Assembly: GCF_013423485.1 (NCBI RefSeq)
Contig: NZ_JABFFR010000019.1
Span: 1 to 64,000, forward strand
Length of the DNA stretch: 64,000 nt
Direction: 5' to 3'
Source: Azospirillum oleiclasticum
GTDB taxonomy: Bacteria > Pseudomonadota > Alphaproteobacteria > Azospirillales > Azospirillaceae
Shown: piece after piece, positions 10,564-18,408 of the stretch
How positions within the stretch are numbered: the stretch's first letter is position 1
Layout of the letters: each line of letters starts with the position of its first letter
Made by a program: the position numbers and the translations under genes
Notes under the pieces: model-generated
Told to the model about the DNA's origin: nothing
Databases searched by the model: none
The model's input: the letters and a program-made list of their open reading frames with translations, nothing else

Positions 10564-10785
10564 ATGAACCATCCCAGCATCACCATCCTCCGCCAACTGT
10601 CGCCGCAGGACTTCGCCACGTTCGGCGTGGATCATGTGGCCTATGTGAAGCCGGTGACGGTCGAGGGGGCGGCGGCCTTCGCCATCCACGCGGCCGACGG
10701 CACCCCGCTGACCGTCCTTCCCGCGCGGGACGTGGCCTTCGCAACGGTGCGCCAGAACGACATGGAACCGCTCAGCGTCCACTGA
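10564..10785 (+). CDS. DUF1150 family protein
   Basis: 73 residues. The pattern LSPQDFATFGVDHVAYVKPV followed by FAIHAADGTPLTVLPARDVA matches the DUF1150 family, small proteins commonly encoded directly after an Hsp20 gene in alphaproteobacteria. Function unknown; the linkage suggests a role with the chaperone or co-regulation by heat. Confidence 0.85.
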   Translation: MNHPSITILRQLSPQDFATFGVDHVAYVKPVTVEGAAAFAIHAADGTPLTVLPARDVAFATVRQNDMEPLSVH

Positions 10786-10802
10786 ACCCGCGTCCCTATG
10801 TC

Positions 10803-10854
10803 CCTGAAGCCATGGCGCGGGAGCCTTCGGCTCTTGCCACGCCATGGCTTCAGG
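10803..10854 (+). terminator. Long perfect inverted repeat after the Hsp20-DUF1150 pair
   Basis: 15-bp perfect arms CCTGAAGCCATGGCG (10803-10817) and its complement (10840-10854), with a second small stem GAGCC/GGCTC (10821-10825/10829-10833) inside the loop. It follows the DUF1150 stop by 17 bases and has no T-tract. It probably ends the heat-shock transcript, but a repeat-family element is also possible. Confidence 0.55.
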
Positions 10855-10870
10855 CTATCTTGGGAGAGTA

Positions 10871-10876
10871 TATAAT
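10871..10876 (+). promoter_or_regulatory. Putative -10 box for the 10901 gene
   Basis: A perfect TATAAT lies 24 bases before the GTG start, just after the inverted repeat. The expected -35 position (about 10848) falls inside the right arm of that repeat and matches poorly, so the promoter call is tentative. Confidence 0.35.
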
Positions 10877-10900
10877 CCAGCGAGTGTGTGAGACGAAGCC

Positions 10901-11986
10901 GTGAATGACCGGCACGAGGACAGCGACGGTCAGGCAGCGTCGGCACCCGCCCAGGAACAGGCACCGCGCCGCCGTGCCTGGAACGACGAGGCGCGCGATT
11001 CCCTGCACATCTTGCCGCTGTCGGCGCTTCCGTTGGAAACGCCGGGGCTCCAGCACGCCCGCCTAATCAAGAATGTGCGGTTGCAGACCGTTATCGAGAT
11101 GTTCAACGATGCCCAGGCCGGCAGTGGCCAGGTGGCGCCGCGGCAGGTGGCGGTCTATTTCGAGTCGTACCAGGAGCAGGTCGAGCGCGATCTGGTGAAG
11201 ATCGAGAAGATCGCGCAGGCCGCCAGCTTCGACGTCTACACCTCGCGGATCGAACTGCGCCGCCTCAACATCAACGTCAACGATCACGAGGCGCTGACCC
11301 TGTCGGCCAAGAAGAAAGCCGAACTGACCCAGTACATGCGCGTCTTCACCCGCCCGCTGATCGAATGCGTTTACGGGTCGGAGGAAGTGAACATCAACAG
11401 CGTCGATGATCTGATCCGGATGTTCGCCACTCCCAACAGGGATGAGGCGCTGCGCAATCTGCGGATGATGGCCGACCGGCTGGATGTGGCGTTGCAGGAG
11501 ATCCCCCAGTTCCTGGAGGAGTATGGCGACATCTTCCTGTCGCTGGCCTATTTCCGCAAATGCCTGGACGAGATCGTGCCGGAGGTCCAGAAGTTCCTGA
11601 CCTGGATGTCCGAGGTGCGCTCGTCGCAGGAGGTCAAACGCGATTCGCGGCAGTGCAAGATGCTGGACGAGATCAATCGCGACCTGACGGACATCTCCAC
11701 CTCGATCACCGGCCGGTTCGAGAGCTTCGACAACCGCACGCGCGACTTCTGGAAGGACATCAACGCCCAGACCTTCCGGCAGATCCGCGAGCTGATCGCC
11801 GCCCATCACGTCACCATCGGCGGTGTGCTGTGCGGGCTGGAGGTGAAGATGAACCTGTGGAAGACCCGCTTCGCGCGCGGTGGCGGTGGCCCCAACCGCC
11901 GGCTGGAGTTCATCAAGTCGGAGATCCTGCCGGGCCTCTCCCACATCAAGTCGCTGGAACAGTCGGCCCGCACGCAGGGCGCCTGA
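10901..11986 (+). CDS. Conserved hypothetical alpha-helical protein
   Basis: 361 residues starting with GTG (no in-frame ATG nearby). After a polar 45-residue leader the protein is mainly helical: RLIKNVRLQTVIEMFNDAQ, then a segment IEKIAQAASFDVYTSRIELR, and a C-terminal half rich in amphipathic helices (MLDEINRDLTDISTSITGRF). No signal peptide, membrane helix or catalytic motif is visible and I do not recognise a named family. It is monocistronic, with the tRNA-Leu gene convergent downstream. Confidence 0.8.
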   Translation: MNDRHEDSDGQAASAPAQEQAPRRRAWNDEARDSLHILPLSALPLETPGLQHARLIKNVRLQTVIEMFNDAQAGSGQVAPRQVAVYFESYQEQVERDLVKIEKIAQAASFDVYTSRIELRRLNINVNDHEALTLSAKKKAELTQYMRVFTRPLIECVYGSEEVNINSVDDLIRMFATPNRDEALRNLRMMADRLDVALQEIPQFLEEYGDIFLSLAYFRKCLDEIVPEVQKFLTWMSEVRSSQEVKRDSRQCKMLDEINRDLTDISTSITGRFESFDNRTRDFWKDINAQTFRQIRELIAAHHVTIGGVLCGLEVKMNLWKTRFARGGGGPNRRLEFIKSEILPGLSHIKSLEQSARTQGA

Positions 11987-12006
11987 CGGCGGCCCCCGCC
12001 CGGTGG

Positions 12007-12344
12007 TGGTGCGGACGGCGGGAGTTGAACCCGCACTTCCTTTTGCGTCGGAAAGCAGATTTTCCTGCCACTTCGGCTTTCGCCGCCGTCCGGCAAGCCG
12101 GACGTTCGTGGTCTGGACTATCCCTTCACCATGATCCCGGCGGCGAAACCGCCAAGATTTTAGGTGCCGCCCGTCTAGTCTCTACACCTTCACCGTCCGG
12201 CGGAACCGGGCGGAGCTTGGCTCGGGATTGGCATGGATCATAAGGATCCGAAGCGTTCCCCGACTTTGAGCGGTTCTGCACCGCGGATTTCCCTGCGGGC
12301 ACTCCAATTGAAGTCTGCTGTGTCTACCGTTCCACCACGCCCGC
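12007..12344 (-). tRNA. tRNA-Leu(UAA), interrupted by a group I intron
   Basis: Read on the minus strand, exon 1 (12311-12344, 34 nt) runs from GCGGGCG to GCAGACTT and exon 2 (12007-12063, 57 nt) begins AAAATCTGC. Joined, they give anticodon stem GCAGA/TCTGC with loop CTTAAAA, hence anticodon UAA. The acceptor stem GCGGGCG/CGTCCGC pairs over 7 bp (one G-U), discriminator A73 and an encoded CCA follow. There is a class II variable arm (TTCC/GGAA) and a T arm GCGGG-TTCAACT-CCCGC. All this fits leucine tRNA. A 247-nt intron splits the anticodon between U34 and A35. Confidence 0.93.
12064..12310 (-). ncRNA. Group I self-splicing intron in tRNA-Leu
   Basis: 247 nt between exon 1 (ending in U) and exon 2, ending in G as group I introns do. 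Near the 5' end GAGU can pair with ACUU of the exon, putting a U-G wobble at the splice site (P1). Core signatures are CAATCCCGAGCCAAGC (P4-P6 region) and the P7 pairing GACTA (in GTAGAGACTAGACGGG) with TAGTC (in GGGATAGTCC). A GGCGG/CCGCC hairpin lies between them. No homing endonuclease is encoded. Insertion site and core resemble the cyanobacterial/plastid tRNA-Leu(UAA) introns. Confidence 0.88.
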
Positions 12345-12376
12345 AAGTGCACATCTCCGACCGAGAACGCGCCATG

Positions 12377-12406
12377 GTCAATTGTTTCCAAGAAGAAACA
12401 ATTGAC
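12377..12406. repeat. 30-bp perfect palindrome upstream of tRNA-Leu
   Basis: Arms GTCAATTGTTTC (12377-12388) and GAAACAATTGAC (12395-12406) match perfectly over 12 bp around a 6-base loop. It is AT-rich in a GC-rich genome and lies 33 bases before the tRNA 5' end. It may be an operator, a remnant of a mobile element, or a small terminator; no T-tract. Confidence 0.6.
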
Positions 12407-12545
12407 GAGTTGCATACTCATGTATGTTTCTCGCCGGGTTATACGCATTGCTATGACGAATGGGGGTGTGAGGTCAAGCCCGTGCGCAACGCTCCGTGGT
12501 TCCCCATATCGGCCTTTCGGGACCTATGGCAGCGGAGACACGGGT

Positions 12546-12713
12546 ATGGACGAGGCAGGTTGGCTGCAGCTGGTGGCGTTGTTGATGGTGGCCATTCTGG
12601 TTGTTCCAGCGGCATTGAGGCGCAACCGGGGGACATGGCTGCAATACGCGGCCGTTTGGCTCGCCATCATCACGGCGCTGGTCTTCGCGTGGGAAAGCTT
12701 CGGCCCCTTCTGA
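12546..12713 (+). CDS. Small membrane protein
   Basis: 55 residues from the ATG at 12546. Two hydrophobic segments (GWLQLVALLMVAILVVPAAL and YAAVWLAIITALVFAW) are separated by the basic loop RRNRGTW, so it is a two-helix inner-membrane protein. The overall pattern recalls the N-terminal membrane part of clan AA aspartic proteases of alphaproteobacteria, but no protease domain follows. A longer upstream in-frame extension lacks coding character. Confidence 0.6.
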   Translation: MDEAGWLQLVALLMVAILVVPAALRRNRGTWLQYAAVWLAIITALVFAWESFGPF

Positions 12714-12737
12714 GCCTGCCGGCGCGATGGCACCCGG

Positions 12738-12998
12738 TCAGGGGCGCCGGTCCTCGTTCAGCGTCATGATCCCGATGCCCATGGCAACGCTGCCGAAGGT
12801 GACGATCAGCCCGAAGAACAGCATGATCGTCGCCACCAGTCCATGCTCGCTGGTGGCGATCAGCGTGCCGATCCGCGCGATGTCGAGGATCAGGATGCCG
12901 AGCCCCAGCACGATCGCCCCGGCCGCCCCGGACGCCAAGTGCTTCAGCAGGAACAGGACGGCGGCCTTCTCGAAGGGTTTCATGACGGTTGACTTCAT
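12738..12998 (-). CDS. Small two-helix membrane protein
   Basis: 86 residues. Two clear transmembrane segments (GAAGAIVLGLGILILDIARI and LVATIMLFFGLIVTFGSVAM) with a charged N-terminus (MKSTVMKPFEKAA) and the tail NEDRRP. The ATG at 12998 has GGGAG eight bases upstream; a GTG at 13013 is an alternative. No family recognised. Two dyads lie in its upstream region. Confidence 0.65.
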   Translation of the reverse strand: MKSTVMKPFEKAAVLFLLKHLASGAAGAIVLGLGILILDIARIGTLIATSEHGLVATIMLFFGLIVTFGSVAMGIGIMTLNEDRRP

Positions 12999-13024
12999 GA
13001 GGGAGGCTCCCACCCAGTCACATG

Positions 13025-13068
13025 GTATTGTTTAGTGTCCCGACAATACGTGATCCGACATTTGTCGG
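13025..13068. promoter_or_regulatory. Two dyads in the promoter region of the small membrane protein
   Basis: GTATTGT (13025-13031) / ACAATAC (13043-13049) with 11 bases between, and the near-perfect palindrome CCGACATTTGTCGG (13055-13068). They fill the short gap between the CinA-like gene and the next minus-strand gene and look like operator sites. Confidence 0.4.
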
Positions 13069-13071
13069 AGA

Positions 13072-13863
13072 CTATCCCTTGGCGCCGAGCGTGACGGTGG
13101 GGGTACCACCCAACCGCCGGACGATGTCGGCGAGTTCCGCCGTCGCCGCGTCCAGCCGCGCCTCGTCCGTCCCGCGCAGCACCAGGCTGACGCCGAAGTA
13201 GCCGGCCCGGAAATAGGGATAGCTGCCGATCTCCAGATCGCCATAGCGGTCCTGCAACGCGCCGAGCTCGGCGGCGATGGTGCCTTCGGCCAGCTCGCAG
13301 CTCACCGTCCGCGCGTGCACGGGCGGGCCGCCCTGGAGCGCCGGCAGCACACCGTCCAGCATCGCCCGCATGATGTTCGGCACCCCCGCCATGACGAAGA
13401 CGTTGCCGATCCGGTAGCCGGGCGCGGCGCTGATGGGGTTGTCGACGAGCGTGGCACCGGCGGGGATGCGCGCCATGCGCAGCCGTGCCTCGTTGAGCTG
13501 GCCGGCGGCGTAATGCGCCTCCAGCCGGGCCACCGCGTCCGGATTCAGCTCCAGCGCCACACCGAAAGCCTTGGCAACGCACTCCGACGTGATGTCGTCG
13601 TGGGTGGGGCCGATGCCTCCGGTGGTGAAGACGTAGCTGTGCTTGGCGCGCAGCGCGTTCACCGCGTCGATGATCTCCGCCTCCACGTCGGGCACCACGC
13701 GCGCCTCGCGCACGGGGATGCCAGCGGCGGCCAGCGTCTCGCCCAGATGCGGCAGGTTGGCGTCCTTGGTGCGGCCGGACAGGATTTCGTTGCCGATCAC
13801 CAGGACGGCGGCGGTGGGGTTGGCAGCCGTAGGATTCGTGGAAGCGGGGTGATCGGCGCTCAT
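13072..13863 (-). CDS. CinA/MoaB-type molybdopterin-binding-fold protein
   Basis: 263 residues. The MoaB/MogA-like domain is clear: AAVLVIGNEILSGRTKDANL near residue 20, FTTGGIGPTHDDITSECVAKAF near 80, and NVFVMAGVPNIMRAML near 165. This matches the N-terminal domain of CinA (competence/damage-inducible protein A); the C-terminal nicotinamide-nucleotide amidohydrolase domain is absent, as in many alphaproteobacterial copies. The ATG at 13863 has a GAGAGGT Shine-Dalgarno. The gene is divergent from sfsA. Biochemical role uncertain. Confidence 0.88.
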   Translation of the reverse strand: MSADHPASTNPTAANPTAAVLVIGNEILSGRTKDANLPHLGETLAAAGIPVREARVVPDVEAEIIDAVNALRAKHSYVFTTGGIGPTHDDITSECVAKAFGVALELNPDAVARLEAHYAAGQLNEARLRMARIPAGATLVDNPISAAPGYRIGNVFVMAGVPNIMRAMLDGVLPALQGGPPVHARTVSCELAEGTIAAELGALQDRYGDLEIGSYPYFRAGYFGVSLVLRGTDEARLDAATAELADIVRRLGGTPTVTLGAKG

Positions 13864-13999
13864 CGGCGGGACCTCTCGGGGTTGGCAGGGCGGGGGTGGC
13901 GGCGGTTCCGGTATAGCAGGGGAAATGCGTGCGGTCGGTGCCAAAGTCACGCCCCCGCTCTTGCCGCCCGGCCATGCGCGGCGGTAGGGTCCGCCCATC

Positions 14000-14716
14000 A
14001 TGCGCTTCCCCGCTCCGCTCGTTCCCGGCCGCCTCGTCCGCCGCTACAAGCGTTTCCTCGCCGAAGTCGATCTCGGCGGGGAGGTGGTGACCGCGCATGT
14101 GCCCAATTCCGGCAGCATGCTGGGGCTGGACGCGCCGGGCCTGCCGGTGTGGCTGTCGCGATCGTCCAACCCCGCCCGCAAGCTCGCCTGGACGCTGGAG
14201 CTCGTGGAGGCCGACGGCGGGCTGGTCGGCGTCAACACCGGCCACCCCAACGCGCTGGTCGCCGAGGCCATCGCCGCCGGCCGCATCCCGGAGCTGGCGG
14301 GCTATGCCCGGCTGCGGCGCGAGGTGAAGTACGGCCGCAATTCCCGCATCGACATCCTGCTGGAGGACGACGCCCGGCCGTCCGCCTATGTCGAGGTCAA
14401 GAACGTGCATCTGCGCCGGCCGGACCGCGGTTGCGGCCCCGCGGCCGAATTCCCGGACTGCGTGACGGCGCGCGGCGCCAAGCATCTGGAGGAGCTGGCC
14501 GCCATGGTCGCCGCCGGGGCGCGGGCAGTCATGGTCTATCTGGTGCAGCGCGGCGACTGCGACCATTTCCGGGTGGCCGCCGACATCGACCCCGTCTACG
14601 ACGCCGGCCTCGCCCGCGCACGGGCCGCGGGGGTGGAGGCGTTGTGTTGGGCTTGCGAACTGACCCCGCAGTCTATTGAATTGGATCGGCCGTTGCCGCT
14701 GCGTCCCGCCGCCTGA
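14000..14716 (+). CDS. sfsA: SfsA family nuclease
   Basis: 238 residues, full family length. Family signatures are [17 protein letters not shown] at the N-terminus, [12 protein letters not shown] near residue 35, [12 protein letters not shown], and the nuclease-like centre with [14 protein letters not shown] and [16 protein letters not shown]. SfsA was first linked to sugar-fermentation control and later to a metal-dependent nuclease fold; the cellular role is not settled. map lies 37 bases after the stop. Confidence 0.93.
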   Translation: MRFPAPLVPGRLVRRYKRFLAEVDLGGEVVTAHVPNSGSMLGLDAPGLPVWLSRSSNPARKLAWTLELVEADGGLVGVNTGHPNALVAEAIAAGRIPELAGYARLRREVKYGRNSRIDILLEDDARPSAYVEVKNVHLRRPDRGCGPAAEFPDCVTARGAKHLEELAAMVAAGARAVMVYLVQRGDCDHFRVAADIDPVYDAGLARARAAGVEALCWACELTPQSIELDRPLPLRPAA

Positions 14717-14753
14717 CGCGCTTATCGGATTCCGTCGAACGAAGGCTGACACC

Positions 14754-15575
14754 GTGGAACACACCGACCTCGATTCCCACCGCATCCGCCTGCACGGGCC
14801 GGAGGATTTCGAGGGCATGCGCCGCGCCGGCCGGCTGGCGGCGGAGACGCTCGACTTCATCACCCCCTATGTCGAGCCGGGCATCACCACGGGCGAGCTG
14901 GACCGGCTGTGCGAGCGCTTCATCCGCGACCATGGCGCCATCCCCGCCCCGCTCGGCTACCGCGGCTACCCCAAGGCGACCTGCATCTCGGTCAACCACG
15001 TCGTGTGCCACGGCATCCCCGGCGACAAGCGGCTGCGCGACGGCGACGCGCTGAACATCGACGTGACCGTGATCCTCGACGACTGGCACGGCGACACCAG
15101 CCGCATGTATCTGTGCGGCACCACCATCGCGAAGGAGACGCGGCGCCTGGTCGATGTGACCTACGAGTCGCTGATGATCGGCATCCGCAAGGTGCGCCCC
15201 GGGGCCACGCTGGGCGACATCGGCCACGCCATCCAGGTTTATGCCGAATCGCACCGCTTTTCCGTGGTGCGCGATTTCTGCGGGCACGGGCTGGGGCGGG
15301 TGTTCCACGAGCCGCCGTCGGTGCTGCATTTCGGCCGGCCGGGCCAGGGCGTGGTGCTGCGCGAGGGCATGTTCTTCACCATCGAGCCGATGATCAACGC
15401 CGGCCGGCAGGACGTGAAGATCCTGGGCGACGGTTGGACCGCGGTGACCCGGGACAAATCGCTGTCGGCGCAGTTCGAGCATTCCATCGGCGTGACCACC
15501 GACGGCTGCGAGATCTTCACCCTCTCGCCGGCCGGCCACACCAAGCCCCCCTACCCCGCGGCGGACGACGCCTGA
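14754..15575 (+). CDS. map: Methionine aminopeptidase, type I
   Basis: 273 residues from a GTG at 14754 with GAAGG upstream. It removes the initiator methionine from nascent proteins. The metal ligands of the pita-bread fold are visible: two Asp in NIDVTVILDDWHGDTSRM, His in CGHGLGRVFHEPP, Glu in FTIEPMI and Glu in FEHSIGV; the substrate-binding His is in NHVVCHGIPG. The frame is open upstream into sfsA, but similarity starts after the GTG. Confidence 0.95.
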   Translation: MEHTDLDSHRIRLHGPEDFEGMRRAGRLAAETLDFITPYVEPGITTGELDRLCERFIRDHGAIPAPLGYRGYPKATCISVNHVVCHGIPGDKRLRDGDALNIDVTVILDDWHGDTSRMYLCGTTIAKETRRLVDVTYESLMIGIRKVRPGATLGDIGHAIQVYAESHRFSVVRDFCGHGLGRVFHEPPSVLHFGRPGQGVVLREGMFFTIEPMINAGRQDVKILGDGWTAVTRDKSLSAQFEHSIGVTTDGCEIFTLSPAGHTKPPYPAADDA

Positions 15576-15606
15576 CCCCCGACGCGCCGACAGGACGCTG
15601 CCCATC

Positions 15607-17469
15607 TTGCGGGAAATTCCGCCCACCCTGTGGCCGGGCCTCGCCGGCCTCGCAGCACTGGCCGCGCTCTTCGCCAGCTACGCCGCCTTCACCGCGCTGG
15701 GGGCCGCCGCGGGCGGGCGCCGCCGCTTCGCGCCCGCCGACCCGGTGGTGGGCTGGGGTCTGGGCGGCGGGCTGCTGACGCTGTGGGGCGTGCTCCTGCC
15801 GGGCGGCCTGACGCTGCCGGGCCTGGCGCTGATGGGGGCCGGGGTGGTGGCGCTGGCCTGGGTGCCGCTGACCGGCGGCAGCCTCGCCGCACCCGGCCGC
15901 TGGCGGGTGCCGGTGCTGCTGCTGCCGCTGTTCCTCTACATCGCCGGCTCCGGCGTGACGCATTGGGACGATTTCAGCCACTGGTTCGTCAACCACGGCT
16001 ACCTGCTGCGGTACGACGGCTTCCCCGCCGCCGGCATGCCGGAATCGACCTCGCACTGGCCGGCCTACCCCTACGGCCTGTCGCTGTGGGACTGGCTGGT
16101 GTCCAGGCTGGCCGGGCATTACGTCGAGGTGGCCGGGGCGCTGGTCAACGTGGTGCTGCTGGCCGCCGCGGCCGGCTTCCTCATCGACGCGATCCTGCGC
16201 GGCAACCCGGATCTCCGGGCCTCCACCCGGTCCGGGCGTTGGGCGCTGGCCGCCGCCGGGGCGCTTCTGGTCATCCCGTTGAACCCCGCCTTCCACCGCA
16301 GCACGATGGTGAGCGGCGTCGCCGACAGCGCCACCGCCGTGGCACTGGCCGCCACCGGGCTGCTGGTCTGGCGGATGCTGGAGAGCCTGCGTGACGGTGA
16401 CGGCGACAGGGCCGACGCCGTCGCGCTCGCGCGGCAGGCGGGGTTCGCCGCGGCGGCGCTGGTCAACCTGAAGCAGGTGAACCTCGTGCTGCTGGCGCTG
16501 CTGATCGGGGCGGCGCTGCTGCTGGCGCTGCGCGACCCGCGGCTGCGCGCCGCGGACCTGCTGCGCCGCCTGCCCTGGCTGCTGGGGCCGGCGGCGGTGG
16601 TCTATCTCGTCTGGCGCTGGTTCGTGGTGAACAATCTGCCGGGGCAGGAGTTCGCCTTCCTGCCCATGGAACGCTGGCGCATCCACCTGATCCCCGACAT
16701 CCTGCACGGCATGTGGCGTTTCGCCATCGCGGAGTCGCTGCACTGCTACCTGATGCTGCTGGCGGTGGCACTGCTGGGGCTGCGCGGGCTGTGGCGCTGC
16801 CGCACGCCTTTCGACCGGCTGGCGCTGCTGTCCGGGGCCGTCGCCGCCGGCTACATCGCCTTCCTGTTCTTCACCTATCTGGCCGCCGGCTTCTCGGACG
16901 CGGAGGCGGTGCGCGGCGCCTCCTTCTGGCGCTACACGATCCAGGTGTCGCTGTTCGCCTGGGTCGCCGCGGTGCACGGGCTGGCCCTGCTGACCGCCGG
17001 TCGGCTCCGCCCGCTGTCGCCCGGTCCGTGGCGCGTTGCGGCGGCCGCGGCGCTGGCGCTGCTCGTGCCGGCGCTGACGGTGGCGATGCCGACCCAGCTC
17101 GTGCGCACCCGCGATGTGGACATCCGGACGCTCGGCCGCACCCTGTCCGAAACGCTGCCGGAGGGGGCGCGCGTCGCCGTGATCGAGGACGGGATGAGCG
17201 GCCTGCACACGGTGATCCTGCGCTACGAGCTGTGGCGCGCCGGACGCGACGACCGCGGGCTGCGCGTCGCCTTCCGCGGCGAGGTTCTGGACAAGCGCGA
17301 CACCGCGGCCATCGCCCCGCGGCTGGCCGCCGACCCGACGATCACCCATGTGCTCATCCTCGACGCCACCCCGGCGCAGGCGGAGGCCTTCGGCGTACCG
17401 CCGGCCGCAGGACACCGGCTGCTGGAGCACAGCGACGGCGGCTGGCGGCCGGTCGCGATTGCCCCCTAG
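15607..17469 (+). CDS. Polytopic membrane protein, possible GT-C glycosyltransferase
   Basis: 620 residues with about 11-12 transmembrane helices and a C-terminal soluble tail of about 110 residues (TRDVDIRTLGRTLSETLPEG...). The first long loop after helix 3-4 has THWDDFSHW, an acidic pair in the place where GT-C glycosyltransferases carry catalytic acids. The architecture resembles PMT/ArnT-type or O-antigen-related membrane transferases, but no family-defining motif is certain. TTG is the likely start (15607). It sits between map and radC without clear functional link. Confidence 0.6.
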   Translation: MREIPPTLWPGLAGLAALAALFASYAAFTALGAAAGGRRRFAPADPVVGWGLGGGLLTLWGVLLPGGLTLPGLALMGAGVVALAWVPLTGGSLAAPGRWRVPVLLLPLFLYIAGSGVTHWDDFSHWFVNHGYLLRYDGFPAAGMPESTSHWPAYPYGLSLWDWLVSRLAGHYVEVAGALVNVVLLAAAAGFLIDAILRGNPDLRASTRSGRWALAAAGALLVIPLNPAFHRSTMVSGVADSATAVALAATGLLVWRMLESLRDGDGDRADAVALARQAGFAAAALVNLKQVNLVLLALLIGAALLLALRDPRLRAADLLRRLPWLLGPAAVVYLVWRWFVVNNLPGQEFAFLPMERWRIHLIPDILHGMWRFAIAESLHCYLMLLAVALLGLRGLWRCRTPFDRLALLSGAVAAGYIAFLFFTYLAAGFSDAEAVRGASFWRYTIQVSLFAWVAAVHGLALLTAGRLRPLSPGPWRVAAAAALALLVPALTVAMPTQLVRTRDVDIRTLGRTLSETLPEGARVAVIEDGMSGLHTVILRYELWRAGRDDRGLRVAFRGEVLDKRDTAAIAPRLAADPTITHVLILDATPAQAEAFGVPPAAGHRLLEHSDGGWRPVAIAP

Positions 17470-17529
17470 GATTGAGGGCGCCCACGCTCTACAGTGCACA
17501 CCATCGTGTGCGATCGGAGCGTACGCCCC

Positions 17530-18321
17530 ATGGCTGCGGCCAAACCCAGGAAACGCGCGCCCAAGGATCTGGCGGAGGCGCCCCTGCCCGGGCTGGAGGC
17601 GTTGGAGCCCGCCGCGGCGTCCTCCCGCGGCGAGGAATCGCCGCACGCCGGGCACCGCCGCCGGCTCCAGCAACGGCTGCTGGAGGGCGGGCCGGGCGCC
17701 CTGCAGGATTACGAGCTGCTGGAGCTGGTGCTGTGCAACGGCATCCTGCGGCGCGACGTGAAGCCGCTGGCCAAGGAGCTGCTGGCCACCTTCGGCGGCC
17801 TCTGGCAGGTCTTCAACGCGCCAACGGAAAAGCTGCGCCGGGTCAAGGTCGGCGCGGTCTCCATGGATTCCGACTTCGCCGTCGCCTCACTGCGCGTGGT
17901 CGCCGCCGCCGCCACCCGCGCCATGAAGGCGGAGGTGATGAAGAAGCCGGTGCTGTCGAGCTGGAACGCCCTCATCGACTATCTGACCGTCGCCATGGCG
18001 CACGAGCCGGTGGAGCAGTTCCGCCTGCTGTTCCTGGACCGCAAGAACGCGCTGATCGCCGACGAGGTGCAGCAGCGCGGCACCATCGACCACACCCCCG
18101 TCTACCCGCGGGAAGTGGTCAAGCGCGCGCTGGAGCTGGGCGCCTCGGCGCTGATTCTGGTGCACAACCACCCCAGCGGCGACCCGACCCCCAGCCGCGC
18201 CGACATCGACATGACCAAGGAGATCGGCCGCGCCGCCCAGGCGGTGGGCGTGATCCTCCACGACCACATCATCGTCGGCAAGGGCAAGCATTCCAGCTTC
18301 AAGGGTATGGGGTTGCTGTAG
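17530..18321 (+). CDS. radC: RadC family JAMM-domain protein
   Basis: 263 residues. An N-terminal HhH-like helical region ([27 protein letters not shown]) precedes a JAB1/MPN metalloprotease-like domain with the JAMM signature [18 protein letters not shown] near residue 215 and ILHDHIIVG. RadC proteins were once linked to DNA repair; their activity is unproven. The ATG at 17530 has GGAG ten bases upstream and is preferred over a GTG at 17494. Confidence 0.92.
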   Translation: MAAAKPRKRAPKDLAEAPLPGLEALEPAAASSRGEESPHAGHRRRLQQRLLEGGPGALQDYELLELVLCNGILRRDVKPLAKELLATFGGLWQVFNAPTEKLRRVKVGAVSMDSDFAVASLRVVAAAATRAMKAEVMKKPVLSSWNALIDYLTVAMAHEPVEQFRLLFLDRKNALIADEVQQRGTIDHTPVYPREVVKRALELGASALILVHNHPSGDPTPSRADIDMTKEIGRAAQAVGVILHDHIIVGKGKHSSFKGMGLL

Positions 18322-18408
18322 CGGGCCCTTTTTGGTGAGCGCGTTCGTGGTTGTGGAACCGGTACGAGTTACCCCATCATGCCGATCCCAACCCGAATTG
18401 GCGGCAGA

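Noticed and set aside
12233..12769. Plus-strand frame running over the tRNA-Leu intron and exon 1
   Set aside because: It crosses the structured RNA gene, has no coding character, and the real small gene (12546-12713) is in another frame.
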